From Lachnospiraceae bacterium (lineage in GTDB: Bacteria; Bacillota; Clostridia; Lachnospirales; Lachnospiraceae): a DNA stretch of 64,000 bases. The position numbers and the translations under genes were made by a program. The notes beneath the pieces are model-generated. The model worked only from the letters and a program-made list of their open reading frames with translations, did not search any database and had not been told where the DNA came from. Location: positions 62,001 through 126,000 of the forward strand of contig JAFTPP010000003.1 of assembly GCA_017463255.1 (NCBI GenBank). The letters are read 5' to 3'. Of this stretch, positions 9,201 to 17,480 are shown one piece after another (position 1 is the first letter of the stretch; each line of letters begins with the position of its first letter).

Positions 9201-10638
9201 CTGTAATCTTTCCGTCTATCACTTTTACCGCACCGATTTCAATAATTCTGTCCGTCACCGGAGAAAATCCCGTGGTTTCTAAGTCAAATACCACAAAATT
9301 ATTGTCTAAGGTATAGTCTTTGGAATTTACAACAATTTCTTTTAAATCATCTACTATGTAAGCCTCAACACCATAAATAGGTTTAAACGGCTCATCCAAA
9401 GTTACTGCATGATTTGCATCCGGAAAGGCCTGTACATCCCCATGGTCTGTAATCGCAATGGCAGGCATTCCCCACTTTTTAGCAGTTTTAATAATATCCT
9501 TTACATCGGACACGCCATCCATATCACTCATTTTGGTATGGCAATGAAGTTCTACTCTTTTTTTGATGGACGTATCCATTCGGGATACCGTAAAATCTTT
9601 AATTTTTTTAATTCCTACTACGGAACCTACTGTTAATTCATGGTCAAATTTATCAATGATTGCCATTCCCTTTACTTTTAAGAATGCGCCTTCTTTGATA
9701 CTTTCTGTTACTTCCTTAACCTGATCATTACGTAAAAATATTTTAATGGTCATGGTATCCGTAAAGTCAGTAAGGTCAAACATGAGAATGGTCTTTTCAT
9801 TTTTAATTTCTCTGGAATCCACCTTAAGAACTTTACCGCGGATAATAACCTCTCCGATTTCACCGATGATATCAATGATGTTCATTGCATCTTCTTCGAT
9901 ATCCCTGCCATACACAACATCCGGATTATCCGAATTTTTGGTTGGTCTTTTGTATGGTTCTTTTCCTTTTTTAGTATTCTGAGATTCCTCTTTTTCCTCC
10001 ATGTCCGGTACGGTAGCTTCTTCAGCGGTTGCTTCAAATGCAGTATTCTCATCCACAAGTCCTGCCCGCATCATAACACCACGGACATTTTGCATAATCT
10101 TCTGCTCATTCTGAGCCTCAAATTTACCCACGACGGCTTCCTTAAATTGTACCGAAACAGTAACCTCTACACCACATCTTTCTCTGAAAATCTTATCTAA
10201 GATTCTCACAAGTTCTGCAGATTTATCACGGGCAACCACAGTATCTTCCACTAAAAGAACCATTCTGCCGCCCTCTTCAAAAGAAATATCCGCTTTTCTA
10301 AACACATTATAAAGTAAAGCATCATAGTCCTTTAATTCCGACAAGATGCTTTCTTTATACAAATCCATTAACGCTTCCGGTGTGTATTGGGCAGACAAAA
10401 TAAATTGCTCATAAATCTTAACCGTAAGCTTAGCATTTGGAAAAAGTTGTTTTTTGATTTCCGTTTCCACGTACTGGATCTGGTTTTTAGGGATTAATGT
10501 ATGACTCTCAATATAGACTCTCAAAAAATCTTTTCTCGAAGTAGTACTTACCCGTAAAACCATAACCTCTCCAAAAAGAGTTTGCATTTCTTTATTCAGT
10601 TTTAGATTCGGAAATACTTCTAAAAACCCTTTTGCCAT
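6220..10638 (-). CDS. polC: DNA polymerase III alpha subunit, PolC type
   Basis: Main replicative polymerase of low-GC Gram-positive bacteria, with built-in proofreading. The length (1472 residues) is close to B. subtilis PolC. Visible domains: N-terminal region and OB fold (about 235-340), PHP domain beginning HCHTKMSDMDGV (about 362-373) into which the DnaQ-type exonuclease is inserted (FDLETTGFSPVTDRIIEIGA, about 450-470; HNASFDMSFI), a zinc-binding CPNC...CPECG segment (about 935-972), and the palm catalytic motif PDIDLNFSGEYQ near 995. Four bases separate it from ispG, so it is the end of the sigma-antisigma-ispG-polC stretch. Confidence 0.98.
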   Translation of the reverse strand: MAKGFLEVFPNLKLNKEMQTLFGEVMVLRVSTTSRKDFLRVYIESHTLIPKNQIQYVETEIKKQLFPNAKLTVKIYEQFILSAQYTPEALMDLYKESILSELKDYDALLYNVFRKADISFEEGGRMVLLVEDTVVARDKSAELVRILDKIFRERCGVEVTVSVQFKEAVVGKFEAQNEQKIMQNVRGVMMRAGLVDENTAFEATAEEATVPDMEEKEESQNTKKGKEPYKRPTKNSDNPDVVYGRDIEEDAMNIIDIIGEIGEVIIRGKVLKVDSREIKNEKTILMFDLTDFTDTMTIKIFLRNDQVKEVTESIKEGAFLKVKGMAIIDKFDHELTVGSVVGIKKIKDFTVSRMDTSIKKRVELHCHTKMSDMDGVSDVKDIIKTAKKWGMPAIAITDHGDVQAFPDANHAVTLDEPFKPIYGVEAYIVDDLKEIVVNSKDYTLDNNFVVFDLETTGFSPVTDRIIEIGAVKVIDGKITERFSTFVNPCIPIPFRIEKLTGINDSMVIGSETIEQILPRFMEFCEGCIMVAHNASFDMSFIQENCKRQGIERELTSVDTVGISRILFPNHKKHTLDTVAKELGVSLENHHRAVDDAGATAEIFVKFIPMLRDKGVNQLGQINALAASSEEVIRKLKSYHCIILAKNDIGRINLYKLVSESHLKYFNRQPKMPKSLVQKYREGLIVGSACEAGELYSALLEGKSDRDIARIVSFYDYLEIQPVGNNHFMVDSPKIENINSDEDIKEINKKVVALGEKFHKPVVATCDVHFLNPEDEIYRRIIMAGKGFTDADEQAPLFLRTTEEMLAEFEYLGSEKAEEVVITNTNLIANMCEKISPVRPDKCAPVIPDSDKTLTDICYNKAYSMYGNPLPPIVEARLQRELNSIITNGFAVMYIIAQKLVWKSVEDGYLVGSRGSVGSSFVATMSGITEVNPLSPHYYCPNCHYSDFESDEVRAYAGAAGCDMPDKACPECGTMLKKDGFDIPFETFLGFKGDKEPDIDLNFSGEYQSKAHKYTEVIFGDGQTFRAGTIGTLAEKTAYGYVKNYFEEHGEKKRESEINRIVEGCTGIRRTTGQHPGGITVLPLGEEINSFTPVQHPANDMTTDIITTHFDYHSIDHNLLKLDILGHDDPTMIRMLEDLTGINAVEIPLDDPQVMSLFRSTEALGITPDQIDGCTLGSLGIPEFGTDFVIQMLVDTQPKSFSDLIRISGLSHGTDVWLGNAQTLIEEGKATISTAICTRDDIMTYLINKGVESSLSFKIMESVRKGKGLKPEMEEAMLAADVPDWYIWSCKKIQYMFPKAHAAAYVMMAWRIAYCKVNYPLAYYAAYFSIRASAFSYELMCLGEQTLLAHMEDYKRRMDTLSKKEQDTFKDMKIVQEMYARGFEFMPIDIFTAKSRLFQIIDGKLMPSLSSIDGLGENAADAIVEAAKDGPFISRDDFRQRSKASRTIVDKMNELGILGNLPESNQLSLFDFV

Positions 10639-10642
10639 TACA

Positions 10643-11710
10643 CTACTCTTTCCAGTTCAGTAATTCTTCCCTTAATGTATTTAAAAGTTCCGACTCCGGC
10701 ACTTTTTTCACTATTTCACCCTTTTTAATGAGAAGCCCTTCCCCGATACCGCCTGCAATGCCGATATCAGCTTCTTTTGCTTCTCCGGGTCCGTTCACTA
10801 CACAACCCATAACAGCCACTTTTATATCAAGGGGGATATCTTCCACCATTTTTTCCACCTGATTTGCAAGGCTTATTAAATCAATTTTCGTTCTTCCGCA
10901 TGTAGGGCAGGATACCACCTCAATCCCACCTTTACGAAGTCCCATTGTCCGAAGAATCAGTTTTGCCGTCTTAATTTCTTCTACCGGGTCTCCTGTCAGT
11001 GATACCCTGATTGTGTCACCGATTCCCTGGTATAAAATAATACCAAGGCCTACGGAAGACTTAATATTACCGCTATATAAGGTTCCTGATTCCGTAATTC
11101 CTACATGTAACGGATAATCTGTTTTATCTGCCAACAGCTCGTGAGCCTTGATACACATAAGAACATCAGAAGATTTGATGCTAATCACAATCTGATCATA
11201 GCCAAAGGATTCAATCATTCCTACCTTATCAAGGGCACTTTCCACGATTCCTTCTGCAGTAACGCCACCGTATTTTTCTACAAGCTCTTTTTCCAATGAG
11301 CCACTGTTAACTCCAACACGGATTGGAATGTTTTTCTCTTTTGCCACATCAACAACTGCTTTTAGCTTATCCATTCCCCCAATATTTCCGGGGTTAATAC
11401 GAATCTTATCCGCTCCGTTTTCCATAGCTGCAATCGCCATACGATAATCAAAATGAATATCTGCCACAAGTGGAATGTGAATTTGTTTTTTAATTTCTCC
11501 AATGGCCTTAGCAGCTTCGATGGTAGGAACGGTACAACGGATAATCTCACAGCCCGCTTTTTCAAGCGCAAGAATCTGTGCTACCGTTGCTTCTACATCC
11601 TCAGTTCTTGTGTTGGTCATTGACTGAATCAGAACCGGATTTCCTCCGCCAATGACTCTGTCGCCGATTTTTATTACTTTTGTATGATTACGATACATGC
11701 TCTTCTCCAT
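10643..11710 (-). CDS. ispG: 4-hydroxy-3-methylbut-2-enyl diphosphate synthase (flavodoxin/ferredoxin)
   Basis: Iron-sulfur enzyme of the MEP isoprenoid pathway that converts MEcPP to HMBPP. 355 residues; N-terminal TIM barrel with GGGNPVLIQSMTNTRTEDV and the C-terminal [4Fe-4S] domain with cysteines in VVSCPTCGRTKIDL and VMGCVVNGPGEAKEADIGIA. It is near dxr (same pathway) and uppS (user of the product) and overlaps nothing, but is only 4-6 bases from its neighbours. Confidence 0.97.
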   Translation of the reverse strand: MEKSMYRNHTKVIKIGDRVIGGGNPVLIQSMTNTRTEDVEATVAQILALEKAGCEIIRCTVPTIEAAKAIGEIKKQIHIPLVADIHFDYRMAIAAMENGADKIRINPGNIGGMDKLKAVVDVAKEKNIPIRVGVNSGSLEKELVEKYGGVTAEGIVESALDKVGMIESFGYDQIVISIKSSDVLMCIKAHELLADKTDYPLHVGITESGTLYSGNIKSSVGLGIILYQGIGDTIRVSLTGDPVEEIKTAKLILRTMGLRKGGIEVVSCPTCGRTKIDLISLANQVEKMVEDIPLDIKVAVMGCVVNGPGEAKEADIGIAGGIGEGLLIKKGEIVKKVPESELLNTLREELLNWKE

Positions 11711-11716
11711 TCCGAA

Positions 11717-12418
11717 TTACTTGATTCCTTCATAAATCATCTTAAACTCAGCTTCCGGCAACTCACCGTCTACAAAAAAGAACACACCTTCCTGTTCCCA
11801 CATCCAGTATGCCTGCATGCCGGTTTCTTTTATCGTACCAACGGTTATGTTGTCCCCGTCAACCGTTATCTGAGTCTGTTCAATACTTTCGTTGTCCGTA
11901 TTTATCGAAACACTCGCTCTTTCATAAAAATAATTGATAACCAGTATCTGTTCGTCTTTTTCATATCTGAATTTGCCGCCAATGGCTTCAGAATAATACT
12001 CTTCTGCTAAAGCATACCCTTCAGGAACATACCCGATTGTATACTGATAGTTACCTATCATATCCGCATTTTCTTCCAAAGGGTCCACTACTGTAGAATC
12101 ATAATGATTCGTGTCTGTGATTTCTCTTTGTTCTGAAAACATTAATTCTGCCTGGGTAAAATCACCTTCAACCATTAAAAACACAGAAACCATTACTAAA
12201 GCGCATGCAGCTATAATGCCAAAACGTTTTGCTCTGTGTATCTTTTTATTTTCCTGTCTTTCACGTAAAGCTTTCTTGCAGGCAATCAGCCCCTGTTGAT
12301 ACCTTACTTCATCAATTTCAGGCTCTGCATCCGTAACATCATATTTTTCTTCAAAATAATGATTTACTGATAAGCGTATTAATTCATCAAATTGTAGCTT
12401 ATTATTTTTTCTTTCCAT
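11717..12418 (-). CDS. Membrane-anchored anti-sigma-like protein with DUF4367-type domain
   Basis: 233 residues. A soluble, charged N-terminal part (1 to about 43) is followed by one membrane helix (about 46-64, FGIIAACALVMVSVFLMV) and an outside domain whose YTIGYVPEGYALAEEYYSEAIG and C-terminal GMQAYWMWEQEGVFFFVDG resemble DUF4367. Its start overlaps the end of the ECF sigma gene by 17 bases, the usual arrangement for a sigma factor and its anti-sigma factor. There is no zinc-type HxxxCxxC motif. The anti-sigma role is inferred from the layout and topology, not from a recognised sigma-binding motif. Confidence 0.75.
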   Translation of the reverse strand: MERKNNKLQFDELIRLSVNHYFEEKYDVTDAEPEIDEVRYQQGLIACKKALRERQENKKIHRAKRFGIIAACALVMVSVFLMVEGDFTQAELMFSEQREITDTNHYDSTVVDPLEENADMIGNYQYTIGYVPEGYALAEEYYSEAIGGKFRYEKDEQILVINYFYERASVSINTDNESIEQTQITVDGDNITVGTIKETGMQAYWMWEQEGVFFFVDGELPEAEFKMIYEGIK

Positions 12419-12953
12419 CCTGCTTTAACCCTAATACTTTTGCAAACTTCATCCTTGCCCTATGAAGCCATACATCTACCATTTTTACATCTGCATCCAT
12501 TAAATCGGCGATTTCCTCTCTTGTCAGTTCACGGAAATAGTAATATTCCAACACCATGCGGTATTTCTCTTTCAGTCTATCCATTTCCCGCAAAAGTAGA
12601 ACTTCCTGCTCCCTGTCGCATAGTTCATTTAAAATGTCGGAGTCAGCGGATATTTCCGTATATTTTTCATCCGTAAAATCCCTGACAATCTCCCGCCTGT
12701 CAGCACGTAAAAAATCGATAGATTTGTTTCTTACCATAGTAACGATATAGTTTCTCTGTGTTTCATCATCTAAATCCCTGATTGTTTCCACATGCGAAAC
12801 TATATTAACAAATGTATCATGAACTGCATCCTCCGCCTTAGCCGTATTCTTCAAAATACAATAAGCTACCTTTAGCAGTTCACGATAATATCTTTTGTAA
12901 AGTGTTTCAAATAATATCAGGTTATCAGCGTCTTCATACAAAAAAGTGTACAT
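12402..12953 (-). CDS. ECF-type RNA polymerase sigma factor
   Basis: Sigma-70 family, extracytoplasmic-function type, 183 residues. Region 2 is visible at about 11-85 (LYKRYYRELLKVAYCILKN, AEDAVHDTFVNI, NYIVTMVRNKSIDFLR) and region 4 at about 113-170 (EYYYFRELTREEIADLMDA, VWLHRARMKFAKVLG); the long linker domains of housekeeping sigma factors are missing. A ribosome binding site GTGAGGT precedes the ATG. The next gene encodes a one-helix membrane protein, the probable anti-sigma factor, and the preceding gene is the intramembrane protease rseP. The regulon is not evident from the window. Confidence 0.9.
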   Translation of the reverse strand: MYTFLYEDADNLILFETLYKRYYRELLKVAYCILKNTAKAEDAVHDTFVNIVSHVETIRDLDDETQRNYIVTMVRNKSIDFLRADRREIVRDFTDEKYTEISADSDILNELCDREQEVLLLREMDRLKEKYRMVLEYYYFRELTREEIADLMDADVKMVDVWLHRARMKFAKVLGLKQDGKKK

Positions 12954-12997
12954 AGACTCTTACCTCACTATCCTCATAAGTGTAGATTTGTATTACT

Positions 12998-14077
12998 TTA
13001 AATAAATAACCTTTTTATATCATTATAAAACACAAAGACCATTAAAATTAAAAGAAGTACCATTCCGATAAAATGGACCATTCCTTCTTTTTCCCTTGGC
13101 ACCGGTTTCCCTCTAACCAGTTCAATCAATAAGAATACTAACCGTCCTCCATCTAATGCCGGTAACGGAAGTAAATTAATGACCCCAAGGTTTGCCGTTA
13201 GCAGTACTGCAAAATTTAACATATTAATAATGACTGCCTTAACGCTGATTGCCGCACTCACCTCATAAACCTCGTCGACTACCTGGGCCACTCCCACCGG
13301 TCCTGATAAATCGTCCATGCCTGCTTTCCCTGTAAACAGCATGCCGAGACTCTTAAAGGTGTACTTAATCCAATATCGGACTTCATAATAACTATTCTTT
13401 ATTACATTGAGGGGACCACCTATTTCGTAATCACCGCTCCATTCCAAACCGATTAAATATCGTCCGTCCTCTTCACTATATCGGGGAACCAGTGTGGTCT
13501 TATACTCTTTTCCATCCCTGCGGTATTCAACCTCAATTTCTTCCCCTTCTGTATTTAGCATGGAAATCAAGGATATCTCTCTTCGAAGATACACTCTTTC
13601 TCCATTCATCCTGATAATTTCATCTCCGGACTCAATTCCTGCTTCTTTTGCCGGATATCCCTCTCTTACCTTGGCTACATAAGCCCTATCCGAACCAACG
13701 CTTCCCACAATGATTAGGGAAAACAGAAACGCCAGAATGAAATTAAACAATGGGCCTGCAATTACTGTCGCAATTCTTGCAGTTACTTTTGCATTATGAA
13801 AAGCTCCTTTGTTTTCGCTTTCCTCAACACTTCCGCCTTCTTCTTTTGTTTTCTCAGTAACAAGCCCGTCCTCTCCCTCAAAGATACAGGCTCCTCCCAA
13901 GGGAAGAAGTCTCAATGTATATTCGGTTTCACCCTTTTGGAATTTAAATAGCTTCGGGCCCATTCCAACCGAAAACTCTACAACATGAATTCCATTGACC
14001 TTTGCCAGTAGGAAATGTCCAAATTCATGTGCTATTACTATAATTCCAAACATCAATAAAAAAAGAACTATTGACAT
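12998..14077 (-). CDS. rseP: Site-2 intramembrane zinc metalloprotease RseP/RasP
   Basis: Regulated-intramembrane-proteolysis protease that cuts membrane helices, such as those of trimmed anti-sigma factors. 359 residues from the ATG at 14077, which has a GGAGGAAAC ribosome binding site; an in-frame TTG at 14092 lies before that site and is unlikely. Zinc motif HEFGH (17-21) in the first membrane helix, a PDZ domain (about 140-215, with GYPAKEAGIESGDEIIRMNG), and the third zinc ligand region NLLPLPALDGGRL (about 305-317). Order cdsA-dxr-rseP is the usual one. Confidence 0.97.
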   Translation of the reverse strand: MSIVLFLLMFGIIVIAHEFGHFLLAKVNGIHVVEFSVGMGPKLFKFQKGETEYTLRLLPLGGACIFEGEDGLVTEKTKEEGGSVEESENKGAFHNAKVTARIATVIAGPLFNFILAFLFSLIIVGSVGSDRAYVAKVREGYPAKEAGIESGDEIIRMNGERVYLRREISLISMLNTEGEEIEVEYRRDGKEYKTTLVPRYSEEDGRYLIGLEWSGDYEIGGPLNVIKNSYYEVRYWIKYTFKSLGMLFTGKAGMDDLSGPVGVAQVVDEVYEVSAAISVKAVIINMLNFAVLLTANLGVINLLPLPALDGGRLVFLLIELVRGKPVPREKEGMVHFIGMVLLLILMVFVFYNDIKRLFI

Positions 14078-14098
14078 GTTTCCTCCACACAATGATAT

Positions 14099-15247
14099 TT
14101 ACTGTTTTATTTTATTAATATATTCATATACTTCCTGTTCCATAGATATAATCTGTTCAACAGAAGGATTTTGAATATTTTTCATCTGATTCATACAGGA
14201 TTCAATCAATTCCGGTATTTCTAAAAATCTGATTTTTCTATCTAAAAACAAAGCAACTGCCTTTTCATTTGCAGCATTATATACAGTAGGCATAATCCCA
14301 CCCTGCCTTGCAGCGTCATAGGCAAGCTTCAATCCACGAAAAGTATCTGTATCCGGTCTTTCAAAAGTAATACTCTTCAGTTCAAAAAAATCTACCCGTT
14401 TTCCCTGCATGGGACGTCTGTCCGGATAAAACAAAGCGTACTGAATCGGAAGCTTCATATCAGGCGTTCCAAGCTGTGCCATAATCCCCCCATCCACATA
14501 TTCCACCATGGAATGGATAATGCTCTGAGGATGAACCACGACCTGAATCTGGTCTAAATCAGTATCAAAAAGCCATTTGGCCTCCATTACTTCCAATCCT
14601 TTATTGACTAAAGTTGCCGAATCGATGGTAATCTTTTTACCCATGGACCAGTTTGGATGTTTTAAAGCATCTTCTACCGTCATGGTTTCAAGCTGTTCTC
14701 TGGTTTTTCCCCTGAAAGGTCCACCGGAAGCAGTCAAAAGAATCTTACTGAGTCTTTCCCTGTTTTCTCCATGCAACGACTGAAAAATAGCACTGTGCTC
14801 ACTATCCACGGGAAGTATTGAAACTCCCATTTCTTTTGCAAGTGGCATAATAATATGTCCTGCTGTAACCAATGTTTCCTTATTGGCAAGGGCAATTGTC
14901 TTTTTACATTTGATTGCTGCAATGGTAGGCTGTATTCCTATCATTCCCACGATTGCCGTAACTAACACTTCTACTTCCGGTAAAGTTGCAATTTCCAACA
15001 TACCTTCCATGCCACATACCACTTTAACCGGCAAATCAGCCACCCGCTGTTTTAATTCCTGATAAGAAGCTTCATTGCCCATGGCTACAACCTTGGGATG
15101 AAATTCACGGATTTGCTTCTCAATCAATTCTACATTATTATTGGCCGCAAGTCCTGCCACCTTCAAATCAGGATTATCACGGACAATTTCTAAAGTTTGG
15201 GTTCCGATAGAACCTGTAGAGCCCAGAACACTTATTATTTTGCTCAT
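14099..15247 (-). CDS. dxr: 1-deoxy-D-xylulose 5-phosphate reductoisomerase
   Basis: Second enzyme of the MEP pathway: converts DXP to MEP with NADPH. 382 residues from the ATG at 15247 (MSKIISVLGSTGSIGTQ), which is preceded by GGAGAATTAAGA; an ATG 18 bases earlier is possible. NADPH-binding GSTGSIG (8-14), metal and substrate residues in PVDSEHSAIFQSL and TASGGPF, and NKGLEVMEAKWLF are present. It forms the isoprenoid/lipid carrier cluster with uppS, cdsA and ispG. Confidence 0.97.
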   Translation of the reverse strand: MSKIISVLGSTGSIGTQTLEIVRDNPDLKVAGLAANNNVELIEKQIREFHPKVVAMGNEASYQELKQRVADLPVKVVCGMEGMLEIATLPEVEVLVTAIVGMIGIQPTIAAIKCKKTIALANKETLVTAGHIIMPLAKEMGVSILPVDSEHSAIFQSLHGENRERLSKILLTASGGPFRGKTREQLETMTVEDALKHPNWSMGKKITIDSATLVNKGLEVMEAKWLFDTDLDQIQVVVHPQSIIHSMVEYVDGGIMAQLGTPDMKLPIQYALFYPDRRPMQGKRVDFFELKSITFERPDTDTFRGLKLAYDAARQGGIMPTVYNAANEKAVALFLDRKIRFLEIPELIESCMNQMKNIQNPSVEQIISMEQEVYEYINKIKQ

Positions 15248-15274
15248 TCTTAATTCTCCAAACATATTCCTTCA

Positions 15275-16096
15275 TTAATGAATCAAATAATAACACAGGA
15301 AATAAATAATCGGTGCCGTAAAAATTACACTGTCAAAACGGTCCATAATTCCTCCGTGTCCGGGAATTAATTTCCCATAATCCTTGATTTCATAATTTCT
15401 CTTAATCGCGGAAGCTGCTAAGTCTCCAATTTGAGATATAACAGAACCAACTGCGCAGATTAACACTAAAATCCATGTGATATTCGGCATTTCTACCACA
15501 CCTTCCAACAGGAAATGGCCAAACAACCATCCCAATAAGGCAGAGCCAAGAATACCGCCAATGGAACCTTCAATAGACTTTTTCGGACTAAGCTTCGGTA
15601 AGTATTTATGCTTACCAATGGTAATTCCCACCAAATATGCACAAGTGTCGCTAATCCAAGAAGCAAGGAAAATTATCCACACAAGATAAACACCATGATC
15701 TAACATTCTTACCATATATACAAAAGATAACATAACCGGCGCATATAAAAATGAGAATATGGAAGCCATTGTCTGTGTTGCATGATACTTAGGGAATGCA
15801 AAAACATATACAACCATTGTTACAATAACAGTTGCCATAATAACCATACACAATGCTGTAAAATCCTTTACAAAATACATTACTGCATAATACGCAACCG
15901 TACCTGCACAAATAGCAAGCTCCAGCCAATTTATTCTTTTTCCATCTGTGTGCACTTGTGACACTTTAGTTAATTCAAATATAGCCACCAGGGAAATCAA
16001 TAACAATGTTGCAAGTAATACCCAATCTCCCGCCAATATAGTAGCTAACGCTATAATAACCAATACTATTCCGCTTAATGCTCTTGTAAGAAACAT
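15275..16096 (-). CDS. cdsA: Phosphatidate cytidylyltransferase (CDP-diglyceride synthase)
   Basis: Integral membrane enzyme that makes CDP-diacylglycerol, the precursor of all phospholipids. 273 residues with about eight membrane helices. The C-terminal signature is well conserved: KRNYEIKDYGKLIPGHGGIM followed by DRFD (about 236-259). It lies between uppS (10-base gap) and dxr, as in B. subtilis. Confidence 0.96.
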   Translation of the reverse strand: MFLTRALSGIVLVIIALATILAGDWVLLATLLLISLVAIFELTKVSQVHTDGKRINWLELAICAGTVAYYAVMYFVKDFTALCMVIMATVIVTMVVYVFAFPKYHATQTMASIFSFLYAPVMLSFVYMVRMLDHGVYLVWIIFLASWISDTCAYLVGITIGKHKYLPKLSPKKSIEGSIGGILGSALLGWLFGHFLLEGVVEMPNITWILVLICAVGSVISQIGDLAASAIKRNYEIKDYGKLIPGHGGIMDRFDSVIFTAPIIYFLCYYLIH

Positions 16097-16106
16097 ATCT
16101 TCCTCC

Positions 16107-16838
16107 TTAAGTTTCCTGTTCTGTTACCAGACCGAATCTTCTGTCCCTTCCGTTATAGGCCTCAATGGCAAGCTCCAATTCTTTTTTACCAAAATCAGGC
16201 CATAACACATCTGTAAAATATAATTCTGCATAAGCAATCTGCCACAACAGATAATTAGAAATACGCTGTTCACCACTGGGGCGTATTAACAAATCCGGAT
16301 CCGGAATATCTGCAGTGTCAAGATTTCTTGTAATCATTGCTTCATCCACATCTTTTGCTGCAATCTCACCGGCATTTGCTCTTTCCACAATTTTCTTTAC
16401 AGCACGTACTATTTCATCTCTACTGCCGTAATTTAAGGCAATTTGAAAATTAAGTCCCGTATATTCTTTTGTAGCTGCTTCAAGTTCTAATATTCTTGCC
16501 TGAGTTGCCTCATCAAGCCGGGTTATATCACCAATAACCCTGACACGCATATTGTTCTTTTTTGCCGTCTTAAGACAAGTCTTCATATAATTATGAAGCA
16601 ATTTCATAAGGGCATCCACTTCGTCCTGGGGACGTTTCCAGTTCTCAGTACTAAAGGCGTACATAGTAACATATTTAATTCCCATATTCCATGCCGCAGC
16701 GCATACCGTCTCAACATTTTTCGCACCCTGGACATGTCCCATGTTGCGGGGAAGTCCTCTTTTTTTTGCCCAACGTCCGTTACCATCCAGAATAATGGCA
16801 ACGTGGGTCGGAATCTTTCTTTCAATTAATTCAGACAT
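16107..16838 (-). CDS. uppS: Isoprenyl transferase (undecaprenyl diphosphate synthase)
   Basis: cis-Prenyltransferase that builds the C55 carrier lipid for peptidoglycan and teichoic acids from IPP. 243 residues. Motifs: HVAIILDGNGRWAKKRGLPR (catalytic Asp at about 18), YAFSTENWKRP, and the C-terminal PDLLIRPSGEQRISNYLLWQ. The DGNGRWA form (not DGNRRWA) fits UppS of Gram-positive bacteria. A GC-rich hairpin separates it from frr. Confidence 0.97.
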   Translation of the reverse strand: MSELIERKIPTHVAIILDGNGRWAKKRGLPRNMGHVQGAKNVETVCAAAWNMGIKYVTMYAFSTENWKRPQDEVDALMKLLHNYMKTCLKTAKKNNMRVRVIGDITRLDEATQARILELEAATKEYTGLNFQIALNYGSRDEIVRAVKKIVERANAGEIAAKDVDEAMITRNLDTADIPDPDLLIRPSGEQRISNYLLWQIAYAELYFTDVLWPDFGKKELELAIEAYNGRDRRFGLVTEQET

Positions 16839-16868
16839 ATTATTCTTTCACTCCGTCTAAACAAACGG

Positions 16869-16896
16869 GGACTAACGGGAATCCCGTCAGCCCCTG
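16869..16896 (-). terminator. Intergenic hairpin between frr and uppS
   Basis: Minus strand GGGGCTGACGGG and CCCGTTAGTCCCC form a 12-base-pair stem with a single-base bulge and one G-T pair around a very small loop. The following GTTTGTTTAG is only moderately T-rich. It may be a partial terminator or an mRNA processing or stability element. Confidence 0.5.
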
Positions 16897-16900
16897 CATT

Positions 16901-17452
16901 TTATACTGTCATGATTTCTTTTGACTTATCTTCTACTAATTTGTCGATTTCTTTTACAAATTTGTCTGTTAACTTCTGTAATTCTTCTTCAAGGCTCTTA
17001 ATCTCATCTTCAGAAACTTCTTCTTTTGCAAGCTTCTTAAATGCATCATTACCGTCACGACGGATATTTCTGATAACAACTTTGTTATCTTCACCCTTTT
17101 TCTTAATGTCCTTAACCAGTTCTTTTCTTCGATCCTCTGTTAACTCAGGGAAAATCAATCTGATTACAGAACCGTCATTGCTTGGGTTAATTCCAATATC
17201 TGAACACATAATTGCTTTTTCAATATCTTTAATAAGTGATTTTTCCCATGGGGAAATCTGAATAATTCTTGGTTCCGGAACTGAAATGTTACCAACCTGC
17301 TGGATTGGGGTTGGTGTTCCGTAATAATCTACTTTAATCTTATCCAATACATGAGGATTCGCACGTCCGGCACGTATTGTGAGAAAATCTGCTACAAGAA
17401 AATCATATCCTTTCTGCATCTTCTCTTCGTATGGTTTTAATCTTGCGTCCAT
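16901..17452 (-). CDS. frr: Ribosome recycling factor
   Basis: Works with EF-G to split the ribosome after termination. 183 residues from the ATG at 17452 (MDARLKPYEEKM), preceded by GGAGGACACAAT; a start 27 bases upstream would lie before that site. Conserved segments: FLTIRAGRANPHVLDKIKVD (about 21-40), YYGTPTPIQQVGNISVPEPR, SDIGINPSNDGSVIRL, and the C-terminal helix rich in Lys/Glu. It follows pyrH after a 28-base gap. Confidence 0.97.
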   Translation of the reverse strand: MDARLKPYEEKMQKGYDFLVADFLTIRAGRANPHVLDKIKVDYYGTPTPIQQVGNISVPEPRIIQISPWEKSLIKDIEKAIMCSDIGINPSNDGSVIRLIFPELTEDRRKELVKDIKKKGEDNKVVIRNIRRDGNDAFKKLAKEEVSEDEIKSLEEELQKLTDKFVKEIDKLVEDKSKEIMTV

Positions 17453-17480
17453 ATTGTGTCCTCCACTTTCTATTTTCATC

